Positions 11,585 to 23,260 of a DNA stretch of 64,000 bases are shown one piece after another. A program made the translations under genes and the position numbers. The stretch lies in NCBI GenBank assembly GCA_905250115.1, contig CAJNOI010000252.1, forward strand, positions 22,228-86,227, in the 5' to 3' direction. How positions within the stretch are numbered: position 1 is the stretch's first letter; the number at the start of each line of letters is the position of its first letter. A model generated the notes under the pieces. The model did not search any database and was not told the DNA's origin. It worked only from the letters and a program-made list of their open reading frames with translations. Source of the stretch: Adineta steineri. Its lineage: Eukaryota; Rotifera; Eurotatoria; Adinetida; Adinetidae.

Positions 11585-13297
11585 CTAAAATTTAGAATAA
11601 ATCGTACTGATACGTCTTTTCTGTTAAACAGGAGTTATACAATGTTGATGCGCTATTGTAAGTCTTTCAGTGAGGACAATACTCATGCGTTCTAGATATC
11701 ATGTCGATCAGAAACTAAAACTACAAGAGAAAGAAATCGAAGATGAGGATGACTATGTGGCATATGATCTACTTTCGGCTGATTTGTTAACTCTCACGAA
11801 CATTTTTGATTGTGGTATTGCTTATTTTCTATTGTTCTTCTGAAAAACTTTGTTAGCGTGTCTATCAAACTTAAATCATTTTTTGCGAGCAAGTATCCGT
11901 GTACAACTGTCCTAAATCCGGCTCTAAGACTATTTTCCATTGCACAGAAGTTTGATTCAATTTGATATTTTTGAAGAACCACAGTTGAAAACTATACATA
12001 TTCAATATATTTAGTTTTTAATTTGTTACGCATGCAAAAGTGGTTCTCAGTTCTTTTGCCAGTTTTAAGATATTTGTTTCACGTTTCAGATTCCGATTTC
12101 AAGCAAATGAGAAAAACCAGTTTCGGTTCGAATAGCGGTTCCATTTTTTTGGAACCGCAGTACTCTTATTCACTCTCATGTTAACAAAATACACATGAGA
12201 AGATAGAAATGACTATGTTGATCAATAAATATCAAAAATTTTTAGGGTGCGAATGAATGAGCGAAAAGAAGACCCACACATACATCTTGGGTTATACATT
12301 CAAGCGAATTATGTCTATTAACTCCAAAAATCATCTTTTTTTTCTGTCTCCTTACCTGGGACAGTCGACGTTGGCGTTTTCTCATCCATGATATGTTTCG
12401 TCGGCTGATGGAAATCTAGAAGAATGAATTTGGTTGGAGGATGGGTGTGGACGTAGCGGGTGGGAGATAAACAAAATACTCATATCCTTTGTCTCTCTAT
12501 AGATTTTAAATCATCTTCCTCAATCGTTCTTTAAAAGCCCAGAAAATGAAAAAGAGATATGAGTGTGTATGGGAAATTAATTTTACCTTCTCCCATCATG
12601 AACTACTCAGGTCGCACGATATCCGATGAAAACTCTTCTGATCATATTTTCTCATACCTAAACTCAGGGTAGATCCATCTATCCTCCGGTTTGATGCAAG
12701 CCTAATTGTTAAAGTTTCAGTGCGTTTCGTTATTCTTATCCTAGAATACGACTGAAATAAAAGCGTTTTGTCTACACTACTCATGCATATCGGCAGATTT
12801 TCTTGTTTTATTTTAGAACAGAAGAAAAAATGCTGAAACCTTAACATTATATTATGATCGGTAAGGCCTATCTAAGTGCGAAGTTTACTTTAGAGAATGA
12901 AAGTGCATCGTTTGTTGCTTTTGTGAGATAACTATAAAACGAATAAGGCGTGCTCTTCATAAGATAAGAAAAGAAAATCTTTTTTGTCTTTTTGTTTTAC
13001 CCTCTTTTTCTCATTTAAATCGGTAAAAATATAAGTAAGTGGATATAAACCTGAGGTTCATTTATTTCTCACACCCACCCTTTTTACAAGAATAAAAGTC
13101 CTCTTCTCGTAAAAAGTTATATGTGTCTTGTTATCATGTTCTGTTCAACAACAAATTAAAAAAAGGTAGTTCTACTATTTTCATTTGTGATAATATTATT
13201 TTATTGAAATTTAATTAGCAGAACAAAATTATAGGTTTCTATCTATTACAGTAGAGTTAAGCAGTAAGAGTCATTAAAAGAACAAAAAATCATTTGT
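11585..13297. other. Intergenic region with weak coding traces
   Basis: A 52-codon plus-strand frame at 11685-11843 (MRSRYHVDQKLKLQEKEIED...) has an acidic, coding-like composition. It could be an exon, but no partner exon was found. A minus-strand frame overlaps it (11982-11794). The hairpin GCGGTTCC-N8-GGAACCGC lies at 12135-12158. A G-rich, foldback-like stretch (GGATGGGTGTGGACG) lies at about 12440. No complete gene is supported. Confidence 0.4.
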
Positions 13298-16273
13298 TCA
13301 CCAGGTATAGTTGCCATACGTTGGATTATTGATAACTTGAATTGGTTGTTTGGAAGCAGTAATATATGCTTGTACATCGGCTGGGAGTAATAGACGCTTA
13401 CTAGCAAGTGCATTGGCTGCTGCAGCTACAGCTGCTTCATATTGACTTCGAGTACTGTAACGTTCAGTTAACGACAAACGGCTATCTCCTTTAGCATTTC
13501 GTGTCGTTTTGTCAAGTGCAAAGGGTACTGTTGAGCCAGCTGCTTCACACCCATAATTTCCACCATAGGCTGCACTACGTAGATTCCATCCCGTATGTGT
13601 CGCAACTGGTACAGTCACAGGAGGAAGACGTATTCCAGCCAGTTCATTGCCATCTATGTCAAGCTTTGATACGAAAGATGGATAATATACGCCTATTGAC
13701 TTAGGCGGAGTGATACTGATGATACCTTTGCTAAAATCAGGTCCAAAATCAAAACGATCACGAACTGTAACTAGACCTGTATATAAAACATTAGAAATTG
13801 TTGGCCAATTTAACAAAGTTTGCGAAACAACACCAATACCAAGAGGAGAATTATTTGTAATATTGGAGAACACTGCAGTTCGGTCGGCATGGCGAGGAAC
13901 CATACTAGCAGGTGGTTCACTGCCATCAATCCATTGATCGAGTGCAATATAAAGAGCTCGAAGTGCAGGATTTGCATCAACTACATTACCAAATTGTTGA
14001 CAGGTTCTAGGAGAATTAGCAGACGATGCAAAACCATGTTGAGTACCAGAAATTAAGTAGTTTCGAACATTCGATGGATCAGTAATGTCATTACCTGCAA
14101 GATCAGAATGTACCAATGAACCGGCTTTCACCCAATATTCATTTGATGAAATGACATTCATAATCTTTGGACATGTATTCGTTTTTGAACATTGTATGTT
14201 ACGACCATCAGTTTTGTGTGTACCGAAGTCAGTGAGAGTTGTATAGGAAAATGGAAATGGTGCTTCTGGATACAAGTGATTCTGTCGATTACGCTCGGTG
14301 CGTCCTGATTGTGCAAAGCGATAATTTAAACCAATACCATTACCTGCTCCTATCCAATTAAAAACGCCATCAAATACTTGTTCTCTCTCTAAATTCTCAT
14401 TGAAACCCAACCAAATGAAGTCGTTCATATAACGTGCTGGTTGAGACAGACTCCAAGATAATGCTCGAGTGATATCACCAGCCAATGGATTATCGACTCT
14501 TGAACTACGTAAAAAAGACACGAAATCTCGAGTCGCAGCAAAACCAATACCGGCTACATAAGGATCTTTGGCTGTATAGACTAGTTCATAGATTGAACTT
14601 TGTTTGAATGTTGTGTTGAGAGGCAAAAGTGAAATAGTATTATCACTGGTTCACATCCAGTCTGTTGATGAAATAGTTTTTGGTCGATCAGTCAGATGAT
14701 CTTTTACTGTTAACTTTGCTTTGGTCGTATCAGTACTGTTGGTGGAATATGAAGTTATATAAGATGTAGTTGTTGGATTATCAAAGACAATATATTCGTA
14801 ACCAGGACCAGTAATTGAACAACCATCGGGATTGGTTGCATTTGGCAAATAGATTCGTAATAGATCTGGATTACCAGTCGGCGAAACGCTTGGATCCCAA
14901 CCACACCAAGCAATAGTGTAGCCTTGATTCATCAGAAAAGCTTGACCGGCATCGCTAGCATTAGTCGGATTGTTACCTCCTGAGGATTGATCGAATTGGC
15001 CGAACAATTTGGTACCACGATTATTAACTTCAAAGAATAGTTTATGATTACCATTGGTCAGATCTATTGGTTTTAGAATATAGAAATCCATTGAATACTC
15101 CACCATCCCAACCTTATTACGTGGAGCAAGTTTAAGATCTGTAATTATGCTATTATGTTTATCGTAAGGATCCAATTGTCCATAAGCAATACCCCTAAGT
15201 TTTTCATATGCGCCTACAGTGCCAAAAGTCATCCCTTCAAATGTCGGATTTTCACTAGGTGCAATTGTATTCGTTGATGGGTTAATAACGATTCTTGTGA
15301 TACCAGTCGATACAGGTTTAGCTGATGTTGATTTAGTCACAGCTGGTAATCTATCAGTCTCTGCAAAAAAAATATCTTGCATATAACGAGGGTGTGGTGA
15401 GTGCGGGTACTATTCTTTTCACTCTCGCTCAAACTCTCATCCATCCCTCACTTGTTGAATATATGTCCACACGCGTTTCAGGTTGTTTAAGAAGGGGAAA
15501 TGAACCATACCCCGTACGAACACCACTGTCAAAAACACCTGTCAGATCATTAATTTGTGGTACATTCGGACCAGTCACTAAACATATAGTGAAAAGATAA
15601 AGAAAAATGTATTAAAAAGAAAAGAAACTGACATTGTCTTGACTGGAAATAATATGTTACATTGATACGACGGATTGGTCTGACACCAGTTCTAGTTAGA
15701 CTAGCATAACCAGATGCAATAAGCTCAGCAACTGAGAATAGACGATTATGGACATTGATTAATGGCGGTAATATGCATACTGAAGAAAAATTTTATAATC
15801 CGTAATTTGAACCAATATCAATACTCACCTCCACCTTTTAGCGAATAGATAATTGTTTGTTGACTACGTCGATCAAAATAAATATTACTCCATGGCATGA
15901 TATTGACGAGTGAATCAAATTTGCGAAAATGATGACGTTTATAACAAGCAGTTGGAAATCGAAAACGTTTAAATGGTTGCCGACTACCATTGCGAGTAGG
16001 TTTACGAATATATATATTCATGTAACCGATGTTTTTAGGTCCTTTAGACTTCTAATTAATTCAAATAAGACGATGTATTCTTTCGTAAATCAACAAAAAG
16101 ATGCTACTTACATGTCGTGTATATGATTTTAACTGAAACATTTCCTTCTCTTGACTATCATTAATCATCATGAATTTATTGTGATTATAGTAGCCATAAT
16201 ATGCAACTACGATACCGATAGTAATGCATAGCATCAACAAGACCACAATGAAGAGATTGCGTGTTCTGTACAT
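13298..16273 (-). pseudogene. Membrane-anchored alpha/beta-hydrolase-domain protein with one internal TGA
   Basis: Five minus-strand exons join in frame: 16273-16112, 16051-15829, 15779-15633, 15577-15452 and 15360-13298 (906 codons). Exon 1 encodes a membrane helix (NLFIVVLLMLCITIGIVVAY). Exons 2-4 encode an unrecognised domain of about 165 aa containing GGGVCILPPLINVHNRLFSV. Exon 5 is an Abhydrolase_10-type domain: it has the family's GIGFAATRDFVSFLR, SLSQPARYMNDFIWLGFN and FDGVFNWIGAGNG stretches. The usual nucleophile elbow G-x-S-Q-x-G-R reads S-L-S-Q-P-A-R here, so catalysis is doubtful. A TGA at 14653-14651 interrupts the domain (TDWM stop TSDNTISLLP) with homologous sequence continuing in the same frame. 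The gene is therefore either a recent pseudogene, read through, or affected by a base error. The last intron consists mainly of a foldback element. Confidence 0.65.
15388..15447. repeat. Telomere-like foldback element occupying an intron
   Basis: The plus strand reads CGAGGGTGTGGTGAGTGCGG, then about 15 bp, then CACTCTCGCTCAAACTCTCA. It fills most of the predicted 91-bp intron 15361-15451. Confidence 0.6.
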
Positions 16274-16290
16274 ATTTAAATAAAATCATG

Positions 16291-16611
16291 CTAATTACTC
16301 TTAATTATAGTATTAAATACATACTTTGGCAGCAATATTTTTGCATATTCTTCTCTTTCCATTAGTACTTGTTGTTGGTCGTGTTGCATCGTCGTGTCTT
16401 CTGGTAGTGCGTCATACTTGCACAAATAATCGGATTTCATTTTATCCGTCAATGTTTTCTCGTGATACAAACACAGATAATACAATGCTATAAATGAAAC
16501 TTTCAAAAGAAATAACAGATAACAATACGAAATATATGTATTGAATATAAAGAAAACTTCACACAATAAGACTATACTACTCTCAGACTGCCTCTTTACG
16601 TTCTTTTCCAC
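16291..16611 (-). CDS. Possible small membrane protein, 106 aa
   Basis: A single minus-strand frame begins MEKNVKRQSESS. It contains about 40 hydrophobic residues (for example YISYCYLLFLLKVSFIALYY) followed by an acidic/polar tail (DALPEDTTMQHDQQQ). A GTATGT near codon 95 could act as a donor, so the true C terminus may lie in another exon. It ends only 17 bp before the start of the hydrolase gene and could be its 5' exon rather than a separate gene. There is no recognisable family. Confidence 0.3.
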   Translation of the reverse strand: MEKNVKRQSESSIVLLCEVFFIFNTYISYCYLLFLLKVSFIALYYLCLYHEKTLTDKMKSDYLCKYDALPEDTTMQHDQQQVLMEREEYAKILLPKYVFNTIIKSN

Positions 16612-17586
16612 CTCTTTTTATATGAGTCTACTGTCGTTTGCCATACACGGTTTAAACGAAAGAGATAAGAAGGATAGAAATAGCTCACTTTGAATCTATT
16701 AAATTTATTACAAAAGTACCGATATTTCTTTCTTGCAACTAATTCGAAAACATCAAATAGATATTAAATGTTGCAATAGGAGAAATCAAAGTTCAAGTAT
16801 ATAATTGTCATTTATTACCATTAGATGTATTGTATTGTCGTAAAGCTGATAAAGAATTCTCAATATCTCCTAATAAAATAAATGCTTGCTACAGATAGGT
16901 TTTATGGCAAATATATAAATCATAAATTTTCGTTCTTCAACATTACCATTTTAATCGTAAATTTTATCTATTATTACTGTTAATAAATGCTTCAGGTAGG
17001 CAAATGTTCGAACGAACATGTGAATGATGATTAAATTTCGATTTCATATTATAAAAAAGAAAATAAGTTTGGTTCGTATCGTTAAATCGTGTTTTTCTTG
17101 CAAAGCTATAGAGCAACGTGTACATCTCATACATTTTATATGTTTTTATAACTAGCGAAAATGAAATTCAGCCACAGTTTTGATCCTGACTATTTTATTT
17201 AAAATTTTTCATATCACATCTAGATAGGATGGTGTAAATATGGGTGTAGGTGTGTGATTGTAAGAGAAGAAGAGCCCTTAACACTCACATCCTCAAGATG
17301 GGCGTGGATGTTCCTTTATTACTCTCATCGACATACACCCAAAATATATTCCAAAATACAATTTATGTCAGATAAATTTTTTATTATCAAGATTGGGTTT
17401 AACTCTGTATGCAGTTCAATAATATGACAGTCAATAGATTGTTTTTTCATATGAACTGTTCGAAGACGTATACGAAATAATGGCTATAAGTTTCATTATC
17501 GATTGCACGGCTTAACCATATTGATAATATCATTTATATATGTTATGAGAGTCTGGTATATAATATTTGAAAATACGACACAAATT
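16612..17586. other. Intergenic region
   Basis: No coding or RNA gene is seen. It contains a compound foldback element at 17226-17345. Confidence 0.5.
17226..17345. repeat. Compound foldback element
   Basis: A G-rich arm (GATGGTGTAAATATGGGTGT) pairs with ACACTCACATCCTCAAGATG. The last bases overlap a second G-rich arm (GGGCGTGGATG) that pairs with ACATACACCC. Two family members appear nested or adjoining. Confidence 0.6.
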
Positions 17587-18632
17587 TCAGTGACGAATTC
17601 GTCGTTGCCAAGTTTTCAGTGATTCTTTTAGTGTTTTTAGGTACAATTCTGATGGAACAACAAATACAACAAAGACAAGTATCGATGGAGTAAATGAAAT
17701 GAAATAAGCACAAAGATACAACCAAGGCTTATCAGATACCTTCACACATCCGGATAATAATGAAATGATCAAACGTGGCATTGCTAGAATAAGTAAAATT
17801 GCTGGACTAATTACTAATCGTTTATGTTCACGGAATTGTTCACGAATATGTGCCATGTAATTTTGATTCGTCTGAGCTGCTGATCGTCGTCGAGCAGTTC
17901 CGAAAATAATGAATAAAGCAGAAAAGAGATTAGCAATAAAAGGACCAATGAGATGAATGAAAAGAATAACTGTATTATAATCTTGGACAGTACGAGAGTA
18001 ATTACTCACACACCATCTACGTATTTGTATTATCTTTGTTTTTTCTCTGTCGTCTTTTACTTGATATTCGAAGACATTGCGATGTAAAGGTTCATGAATG
18101 ATTGTAGCTGAGATACAAAATGGTAAGATAAATATAATCCATCGAGCAAAACGTTTACTCCTTTCCTTATTAAAATTAACACCTTGATAAACATGAGTTG
18201 CTCGTTCAATAGCCACACAAGCATTAAGCCATGTATCAAAATAAAGAAAAAGTTTGAGAAGAGGTTCAATAGACTTACATCCACCTCGATGAACAGATGA
18301 ATTCATTTGAGTGAGAAGAATAAACCAAAAATTGATTGTAAACATTGAAATTGTTAGAAGGGAAGTTATTGAAGATGATAAAAGATATATTCCACATCCA
18401 ACTTTTCTTAAATTCTCATTTTGAAATGTTAAGAATGATAAAATACTATTGATTAAACCCAAAAGAAACATAATTATTGTTAAAGCAACACTTATTTTCA
18501 CTAATAATGGTTGATTCTTCAATTTCACATTTTGGTTAATTTCATAACGTAAAATGTCGTCAAGAGTTATACCAATACCTTTAGTTTGAACATCACATGA
18601 ACTACCGATAATACATTTATCGTGATTTTCAA
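17587..18632 (-). CDS. Rhodopsin-like seven-helix receptor, 5' end missing
   Basis: The exon follows a TTTCTTTAG acceptor at 18633 and runs to the stop at 17587, about 348 codons. A short polar N-terminal part with two Cys (CIIGSSCDVQTKGIGITLDD) precedes seven hydrophobic segments, beginning at KISVALTIIMFLLGLINSIL. The TM3 end reads WLNACVAIERATHVYQG, an E-R-A version of the class A DRY motif. TM7 and the tail read SFTPSILVFVVFVVPSELYL and KTLKESLKTWQRR. It belongs to the type of divergent G-protein-coupled receptor expanded in bdelloids (inference). The ligand is unknown. No start Met is present before TM1 in this exon. Upstream exons were not found before the repeat and assembly gap at 19.2-19.7 kb, so the gene may be cut by that disorder. 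Confidence 0.7.
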
Positions 18633-19239
18633 CTAAAGAAATAAAACAATGATTTCAACTTTGATTAACTAAAGTGAAATAACTATTTTATCTTTGTATA
18701 TTTTCAAAATATTATTTTAGCCGATATGTAAAAACAAGTTCGATAAAGATATTTAGCCGTGTGGTCAATGCTAAGACAACTAATTCTCATTGTTTAAATG
18801 TGTGTTTTAGAAGACAAATATCACCTTATGAGCATAACAATAAAGACAAATCAATCAATATGTATTTAGACTAACACTACATCAATATTTCAGAAATATT
18901 AAAAGTTATTGAAAAAACTCTTTGTCTTGATCGAAAAATTTAACAGGCCAATGAACTAAACAAAGGATGAAAGTTCGATAATGAACTTTCAGAAACATTT
19001 TAATCGAAAGATGTTCAGTAATTTTATCTGATCAACAACTTCTTTATTTTCAACCTTCAGGACTCATGGAGTGGAGGCTCGTTTATCTACATATACTATT
19101 AAAAATGTAGAATAGACGCTGAGCCTGTTTGTTCTTCTTACATTGCAAACTTCTGTAGTAACCATGTTTTTCGATCAGAGAGTCTATAGAAAATCAATTC
19201 ATGTCATCAAGGTAGGAAGATATGTGAGTCACTAGGGAT
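18633..19239. other. Non-coding stretch upstream of the receptor exon
   Basis: AT-rich sequence in which I could not identify the missing 5' exon of the receptor gene, nor any RNA gene. Confidence 0.4.
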
Positions 19240-19561
19240 GTACCGAGCCCGAGCCTTGACCGAGCCTCTCGGGCTCGGGGCTCGGTAGGCTCGGTCAGGC
19301 TCGGGCTCGTTAGGCTCGGGGGTCGGTCAAGGCTCGGGCTCGGTGGGCTCGGGGCTCGGTCAGGGCTCGGTAGGCTCGATCAGGCTCGGGCTCGGTCAGG
19401 CTCGGGGCTCGGTAGGCTCGGGGTCGGTCGGGCTCAGATGTAAGAAATTCACTCCTACATCCATCTGACACCGAGCCTTGACCGAGCCTCGAGTTGTGAC
19501 CGAGCCTACCGAGCCCGAGCCCTGACCGAGCCCCGAGCCTACCGAGCCCGAGCCCTGACCG
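19240..19561. repeat. GC-rich CGGGCTCGGT minisatellite in inverted orientation
   Basis: Irregular repeats of GGCTCGGTCA / GGCTCGGG / GGCTCGGTAG fill about 19270-19436. After a spacer whose ends are themselves inverted (CAGATGTA ... TACATCCATCTG), the complement (CCGAGCCTTGACCGAGCC) continues from 19472 to the gap. A short C-strand arm also precedes the array. The GC content is strikingly different from everything around it. Confidence 0.9.
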
Positions 19562-19661
19562 NNNNNNNNNNNNNNNNNNNNNNNNNNNNNNNNNNNNNNN
19601 NNNNNNNNNNNNNNNNNNNNNNNNNNNNNNNNNNNNNNNNNNNNNNNNNNNNNNNNNNNNN
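19562..19661. other. Assembly gap, 100 N
   Basis: A run of exactly 100 N, a common placeholder for a gap of unknown size. It lies inside the inverted GC-rich array, which explains why assembly failed. Confidence 0.95.
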
Positions 19662-19662
19662 T

Positions 19663-19938
19663 GAATGCGATAGTTTTATTAGTTCAAACAAATTACTTCA
19701 AGGTACACTACTAGCAACAACAGATATAAGTAATTGTGCTGAAGTTAATTTCGATGGAAAAACGTTTTTCAGTCAAATAAAACATTTAAGTGTGAATGGC
19801 GTGAATTTTACACAAGTCCAATTTATTCGACGTTCAAAACATAACTATTCCTTCACATTCACAATGGGTTATGACGATGAAATTAGCAAATCTGAACTTG
19901 ACAATGCTATGAATACATTGAAACTTTCAGACGAATGA
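19663..19938 (+). CDS. C-terminal fragment of an unknown protein
   Basis: An open frame enters from the gap and ends at TGA 19936-19938, giving 91 codons: ECDSFISSNKLLQGTLLATT ... DNAMNTLKLSDE. Codon use and amino-acid mix look genuine. The segment SKHNYSFTFTMGYDDEISKS suggests a beta-rich fold. No family is recognised. The start and any introns are lost in the gap. Confidence 0.5.
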   Translation, partial: ECDSFISSNKLLQGTLLATTDISNCAEVNFDGKTFFSQIKHLSVNGVNFTQVQFIRRSKHNYSFTFTMGYDDEISKSELDNAMNTLKLSDE

Positions 19939-20879
19939 ATCCTCTATATTTTTTTGTGTTGTCTTCAATTAGTGTTGTTTAATGAAAATAAATTCACTTT
20001 TTTTTGTTTATTGAAAAGGTATACATTGAAAGTTTATTGACGTATATTTGAAATACAGACATGTTTGTTTTAGAACCAGTATAGAGAAAGGACAGAAAAT
20101 CGAAAAATTATTTCAAATGATACGAGATAAGTATATCAGATTCATTCATAACTACTTCTCAGAGAGATTGATATAAATGGCTAGTTATACAACATAAAAG
20201 TGTTGTTCAGTAATATGATAGTCATAGTTTGATGTTCTCAAAGTTGGAGAACTGATGAATATGCTTTATTTTGTTTTAGAAACTCACGGTTAAGTCGTTA
20301 TTTATCACATTTATAATTTTTCTACTTTCAAGTCATCTCTAATGAAATTAAAAAATTAACAACAAATTATATAAATTCATATAAGACTCCATACTGTCTC
20401 TTGGTATTTTTATTGATTAACTTTTTGAATATAAACTTATCAGACAAGAATGTAAATGTTGAAATTCTAACTAATTTATCTCTTAGCTTTTATTCTATAT
20501 AAACATATAATTCAATTTTTTTTCTTAAATTTTCAAAAAAATAAATATAATAATTCATATGAAACCATTTTCATATACTAAGATTTGAAATAATTCAATA
20601 AAATCTAATACGATTGATTAAATCTTAAATAATTTTAATTAGAATTTAATAGTTTCTATATCAATAGTTTATCATTTTACAACCATCTTGAGGGTGTGGG
20701 TATAGATTTCTCCTTTTCCCACATCCACACCCTTATATCAAAATATGTCTTTTTCTTCAAATTTCAATCGATTTCTTTCATTGATTTTCTACAATAAAAC
20801 TTTATTGTTTTTTTTTATTCCTTGATTATTTATTTAGTAAAAAATTTCTTTTCTTTTTTTTTCAAAATCAAAATTTCAT
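19939..20879. other. AT-rich intergenic region
   Basis: No genes are visible. AATAAA-like signals follow the upstream fragment at about 19987. One foldback element lies at 20683-20740. Confidence 0.5.
20683..20740. repeat. Telomere-like foldback element
   Basis: The left arm CATCTTGAGGGTGTGGGTAT and the right arm CCCACATCCACACCCTTAT are about 15 bp apart. Confidence 0.8.
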
Positions 20880-22310
20880 TCAGAAAACTATTTCAAATTT
20901 TTGAATTCGATGATTAGAAGAATCAGCAACATAAAGATTTCCTGCATCATCAAAAGATAAATTCATAGGCCCATTCAATTGATTTGGTTGATTTCCTTTA
21001 CCATTTCCACCAACAACAATTTCACCTTCTCCTTTTGCTTCATACCAACGCATTACTCGATCATTTCCATAATCTGCCACATAGACCTGACCCAAATCAT
21101 CAACAATTACTCCTTGGGGAACAGACAATTGATTAAGATTTCCTCCTTGACCATTTCCTCCAGCTACAACTATCCCTTCTTTTGCATCTTTTCTCCATTT
21201 CATTATACGATGATTCTCCCAATCTGTTACATAAACAGATTGATCTTCATCGACAAAGATAAAACGAGGAGAATCAAGCTGGTTGAGTTGATTTCCTTTT
21301 CCATTTCCACCAGCCACCACAACTCCTTCCTTGTTATATTCTCCCATTTCCCATCGTCTCACTTCATTCTTTGCAACGTCGGAAGCATAAAGAAATCCAT
21401 TTTTATCCATTGCCAAACCATTACAGAAAATATTCTGAATGAGAATTTGTTGATTTTGATTCATCCATTGAGTCACTCGGCTGTTAAAAAAATCAGCAAT
21501 GATGATCGAATGATTTTGTTGATCAACAATCATATCTGTTGGCAGATTTAATTGATTCGTTCGATTTCCTTTGCCATTTCCGCCTGCAATGATTTGTCCT
21601 TCCTTTGCGTTATACTTCCATTCAACAATACGATTATTCCACCAATCGGCAATAAAAATATTTTTCTTTTTATCAACAAAGATTCCAAGAGGGCGATCGA
21701 ATTGATTTAATTGTTGCCCTTGTCCATTTCCACCAGCCATAGTGATGGCATTTTGTTTCCATTTAAGATTTGTTTTATCTAAAACAGATGAAATTTATAG
21801 TTTCAAATATCTTGAGAGCGTAGATCAGAATGTTGCATCTATTATCCATCGAGATCCACTCACTTTTCATTGGTGGACAGATACTTTGATCAGTCATTGT
21901 AACTGGATAGCAAACAGGAAGATTATTACATTGTGGATGTTGAACACACGTCGTATTAGGTTGAGAACATGAATAGTCTGGTGAATTACACAGTACAAGA
22001 TGAGAACATGCTAACCACCGAAAACCACAAATGCCTGCATCGTTATTAGCACTTGTTACATGAAAGCATCCACATGCACTGTTTGTTGAACATTCACCAT
22101 ATTGAGGTGTTTTCTCACAGATTTCAGATTTGATTTGAGCTATGAAAGTAATAAACTAATACATATAAACATATTAAATAGAATAGAAATCAAACCTGTT
22201 ATACTAAAATATAAAATTAACGGATATTAACAAAATGAATGATAAAAATCAATAATTATTTACCTGAGAAAAATGAAAACAATATAACAATATATTTTGA
22301 TTGTATTCAT
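20880..22310 (-). CDS. Secreted Cys-rich plus six-bladed NHL propeller protein
   Basis: Four minus-strand exons join in frame: 22310-22264, the 8-nt microexon 22203-22196, 22139-21864 and 21778-20880, giving about 409 aa. Introns are 60, 56 and 85 bp. The start is a signal peptide (MNTIKIYCYIVFIFLSITA, cleavage before QIKSE). The microexon supplies the S-I-T-A part of the cleavage region, which supports its reality. A Cys-rich module of about 90 aa follows (ECSTNSACGCF, WLACSHLVLCNSP, CVQHPQCNNLPVCYP). The C-terminal 290 aa hold six NHL blades opening with [VI][AV]GGNGxGNxxNQL. The protein should be secreted or luminal, unlike the membrane-anchored paralogue at 997-2863. Its binding partner is unknown. 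Confidence 0.8.
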
Positions 22311-23260
22311 AGTTAATTTTAAAATGAGAGAATATGATGAAAAAATGTGTGTTTTTATATCTGAGATACAGATAATATCTTCAGTCAATATAATTGAAAT
22401 ATAACAGATGCATTTATTCACATATCGATAATTGTAAATTTGATATCGATTTTATTTCTGCTAATCGTTCTGCTTCTATCCTATAATAAATACAATAAAA
22501 ATGTAATTGAAAACTGCATAGATCACAATGTAATAAAGTTACGTTTCAACTAGTATTAGTATATTTTCGAAGTGTCAAATATTCGTCAGCAACAGTTATT
22601 TTCAACATTAGAAAGAAGTATTCTATTTAAATATAATTTCAGATATAATTTTGACTTGTATTTGATAAAAAAAGAGAATATTTTGAGTATTATTTAGTGG
22701 ATGTAGTACAAATACTTAGAAGAAAAAGTAATTCTGTATGAAAAGAATTACTTTTAATTCTATGTGACATCAACAATACCTTTATCAAAAATCTCCAACA
22801 ACTACCTGAAATGGAGGTATGAGTGTTGGTGTGAGTATCATGCTTTTTCTAACTGCATCCAAGCCATACCCACACCCACGTCCACACCCTGAGTCATTAT
22901 CCACATTTTGATCGTATCAGCAATATTATGGAAATTTCTTACATGAAAGCAATTCGTATTCATCTTGCTTTTCGTTACTTCCTAAATGTCGATAAAATCA
23001 TTTCTCTTAGTCGTTTTCGTCTTCATTAATTATTGCAAATAAAATACTAATGAGTCAGCCTGGAGAAAACCAACCAAAAGCGTGATAAATTTTTTTTTCA
23101 TCCTGCTTTTGTACATTTTACATACGTTTTTTGTCATAATTGGTTCTGAGTCATGTAAAGGTAAAACTACGTATAAATACGACCACTGTATCGGAAGTGA
23201 GTAATTTCACTTGTGAAAAATATTGAAAGACGTTATTAATCGAATATTCACCAAAGAGAA
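22311..23260. other. Intergenic region between divergent genes
   Basis: It separates the minus-strand NHL gene from the plus-strand TPR gene and should contain both promoters. No further gene is seen. One foldback element lies at 22811-22895. Confidence 0.5.
22811..22895. repeat. Telomere-like foldback element
   Basis: The left arm ATGGAGGTATGAGTGTTGGT and the right arm ACCCACACCCACGTCCACAC are separated by about 30 bp. Confidence 0.7.

Noticed and set aside
12135..12158. Hairpin GCGGTTCC/GGAACCGC as a tRNA part or terminator
   Set aside because: No cloverleaf or boxes around it and no gene that it would terminate; an isolated palindrome.
12596..12847. 83-aa minus-strand frame
   Set aside because: No motif, no supporting splice sites and unremarkable composition.
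15700..15800. Apparent frameshift in exon 3 of the hydrolase gene
   Set aside because: On re-reading the bases, the exon runs in phase 1 at both ends without any shift.
19240..19561. CRISPR-like or coding interpretation of the GC-rich array
   Set aside because: Repeats are irregular, without unique spacers, and inverted about a centre; eukaryotic context; no open frame.
20979..21551. 190-aa plus-strand reading frame
   Set aside because: Antisense to the NHL propeller, whose repeats and splice structure are clear on the minus strand.
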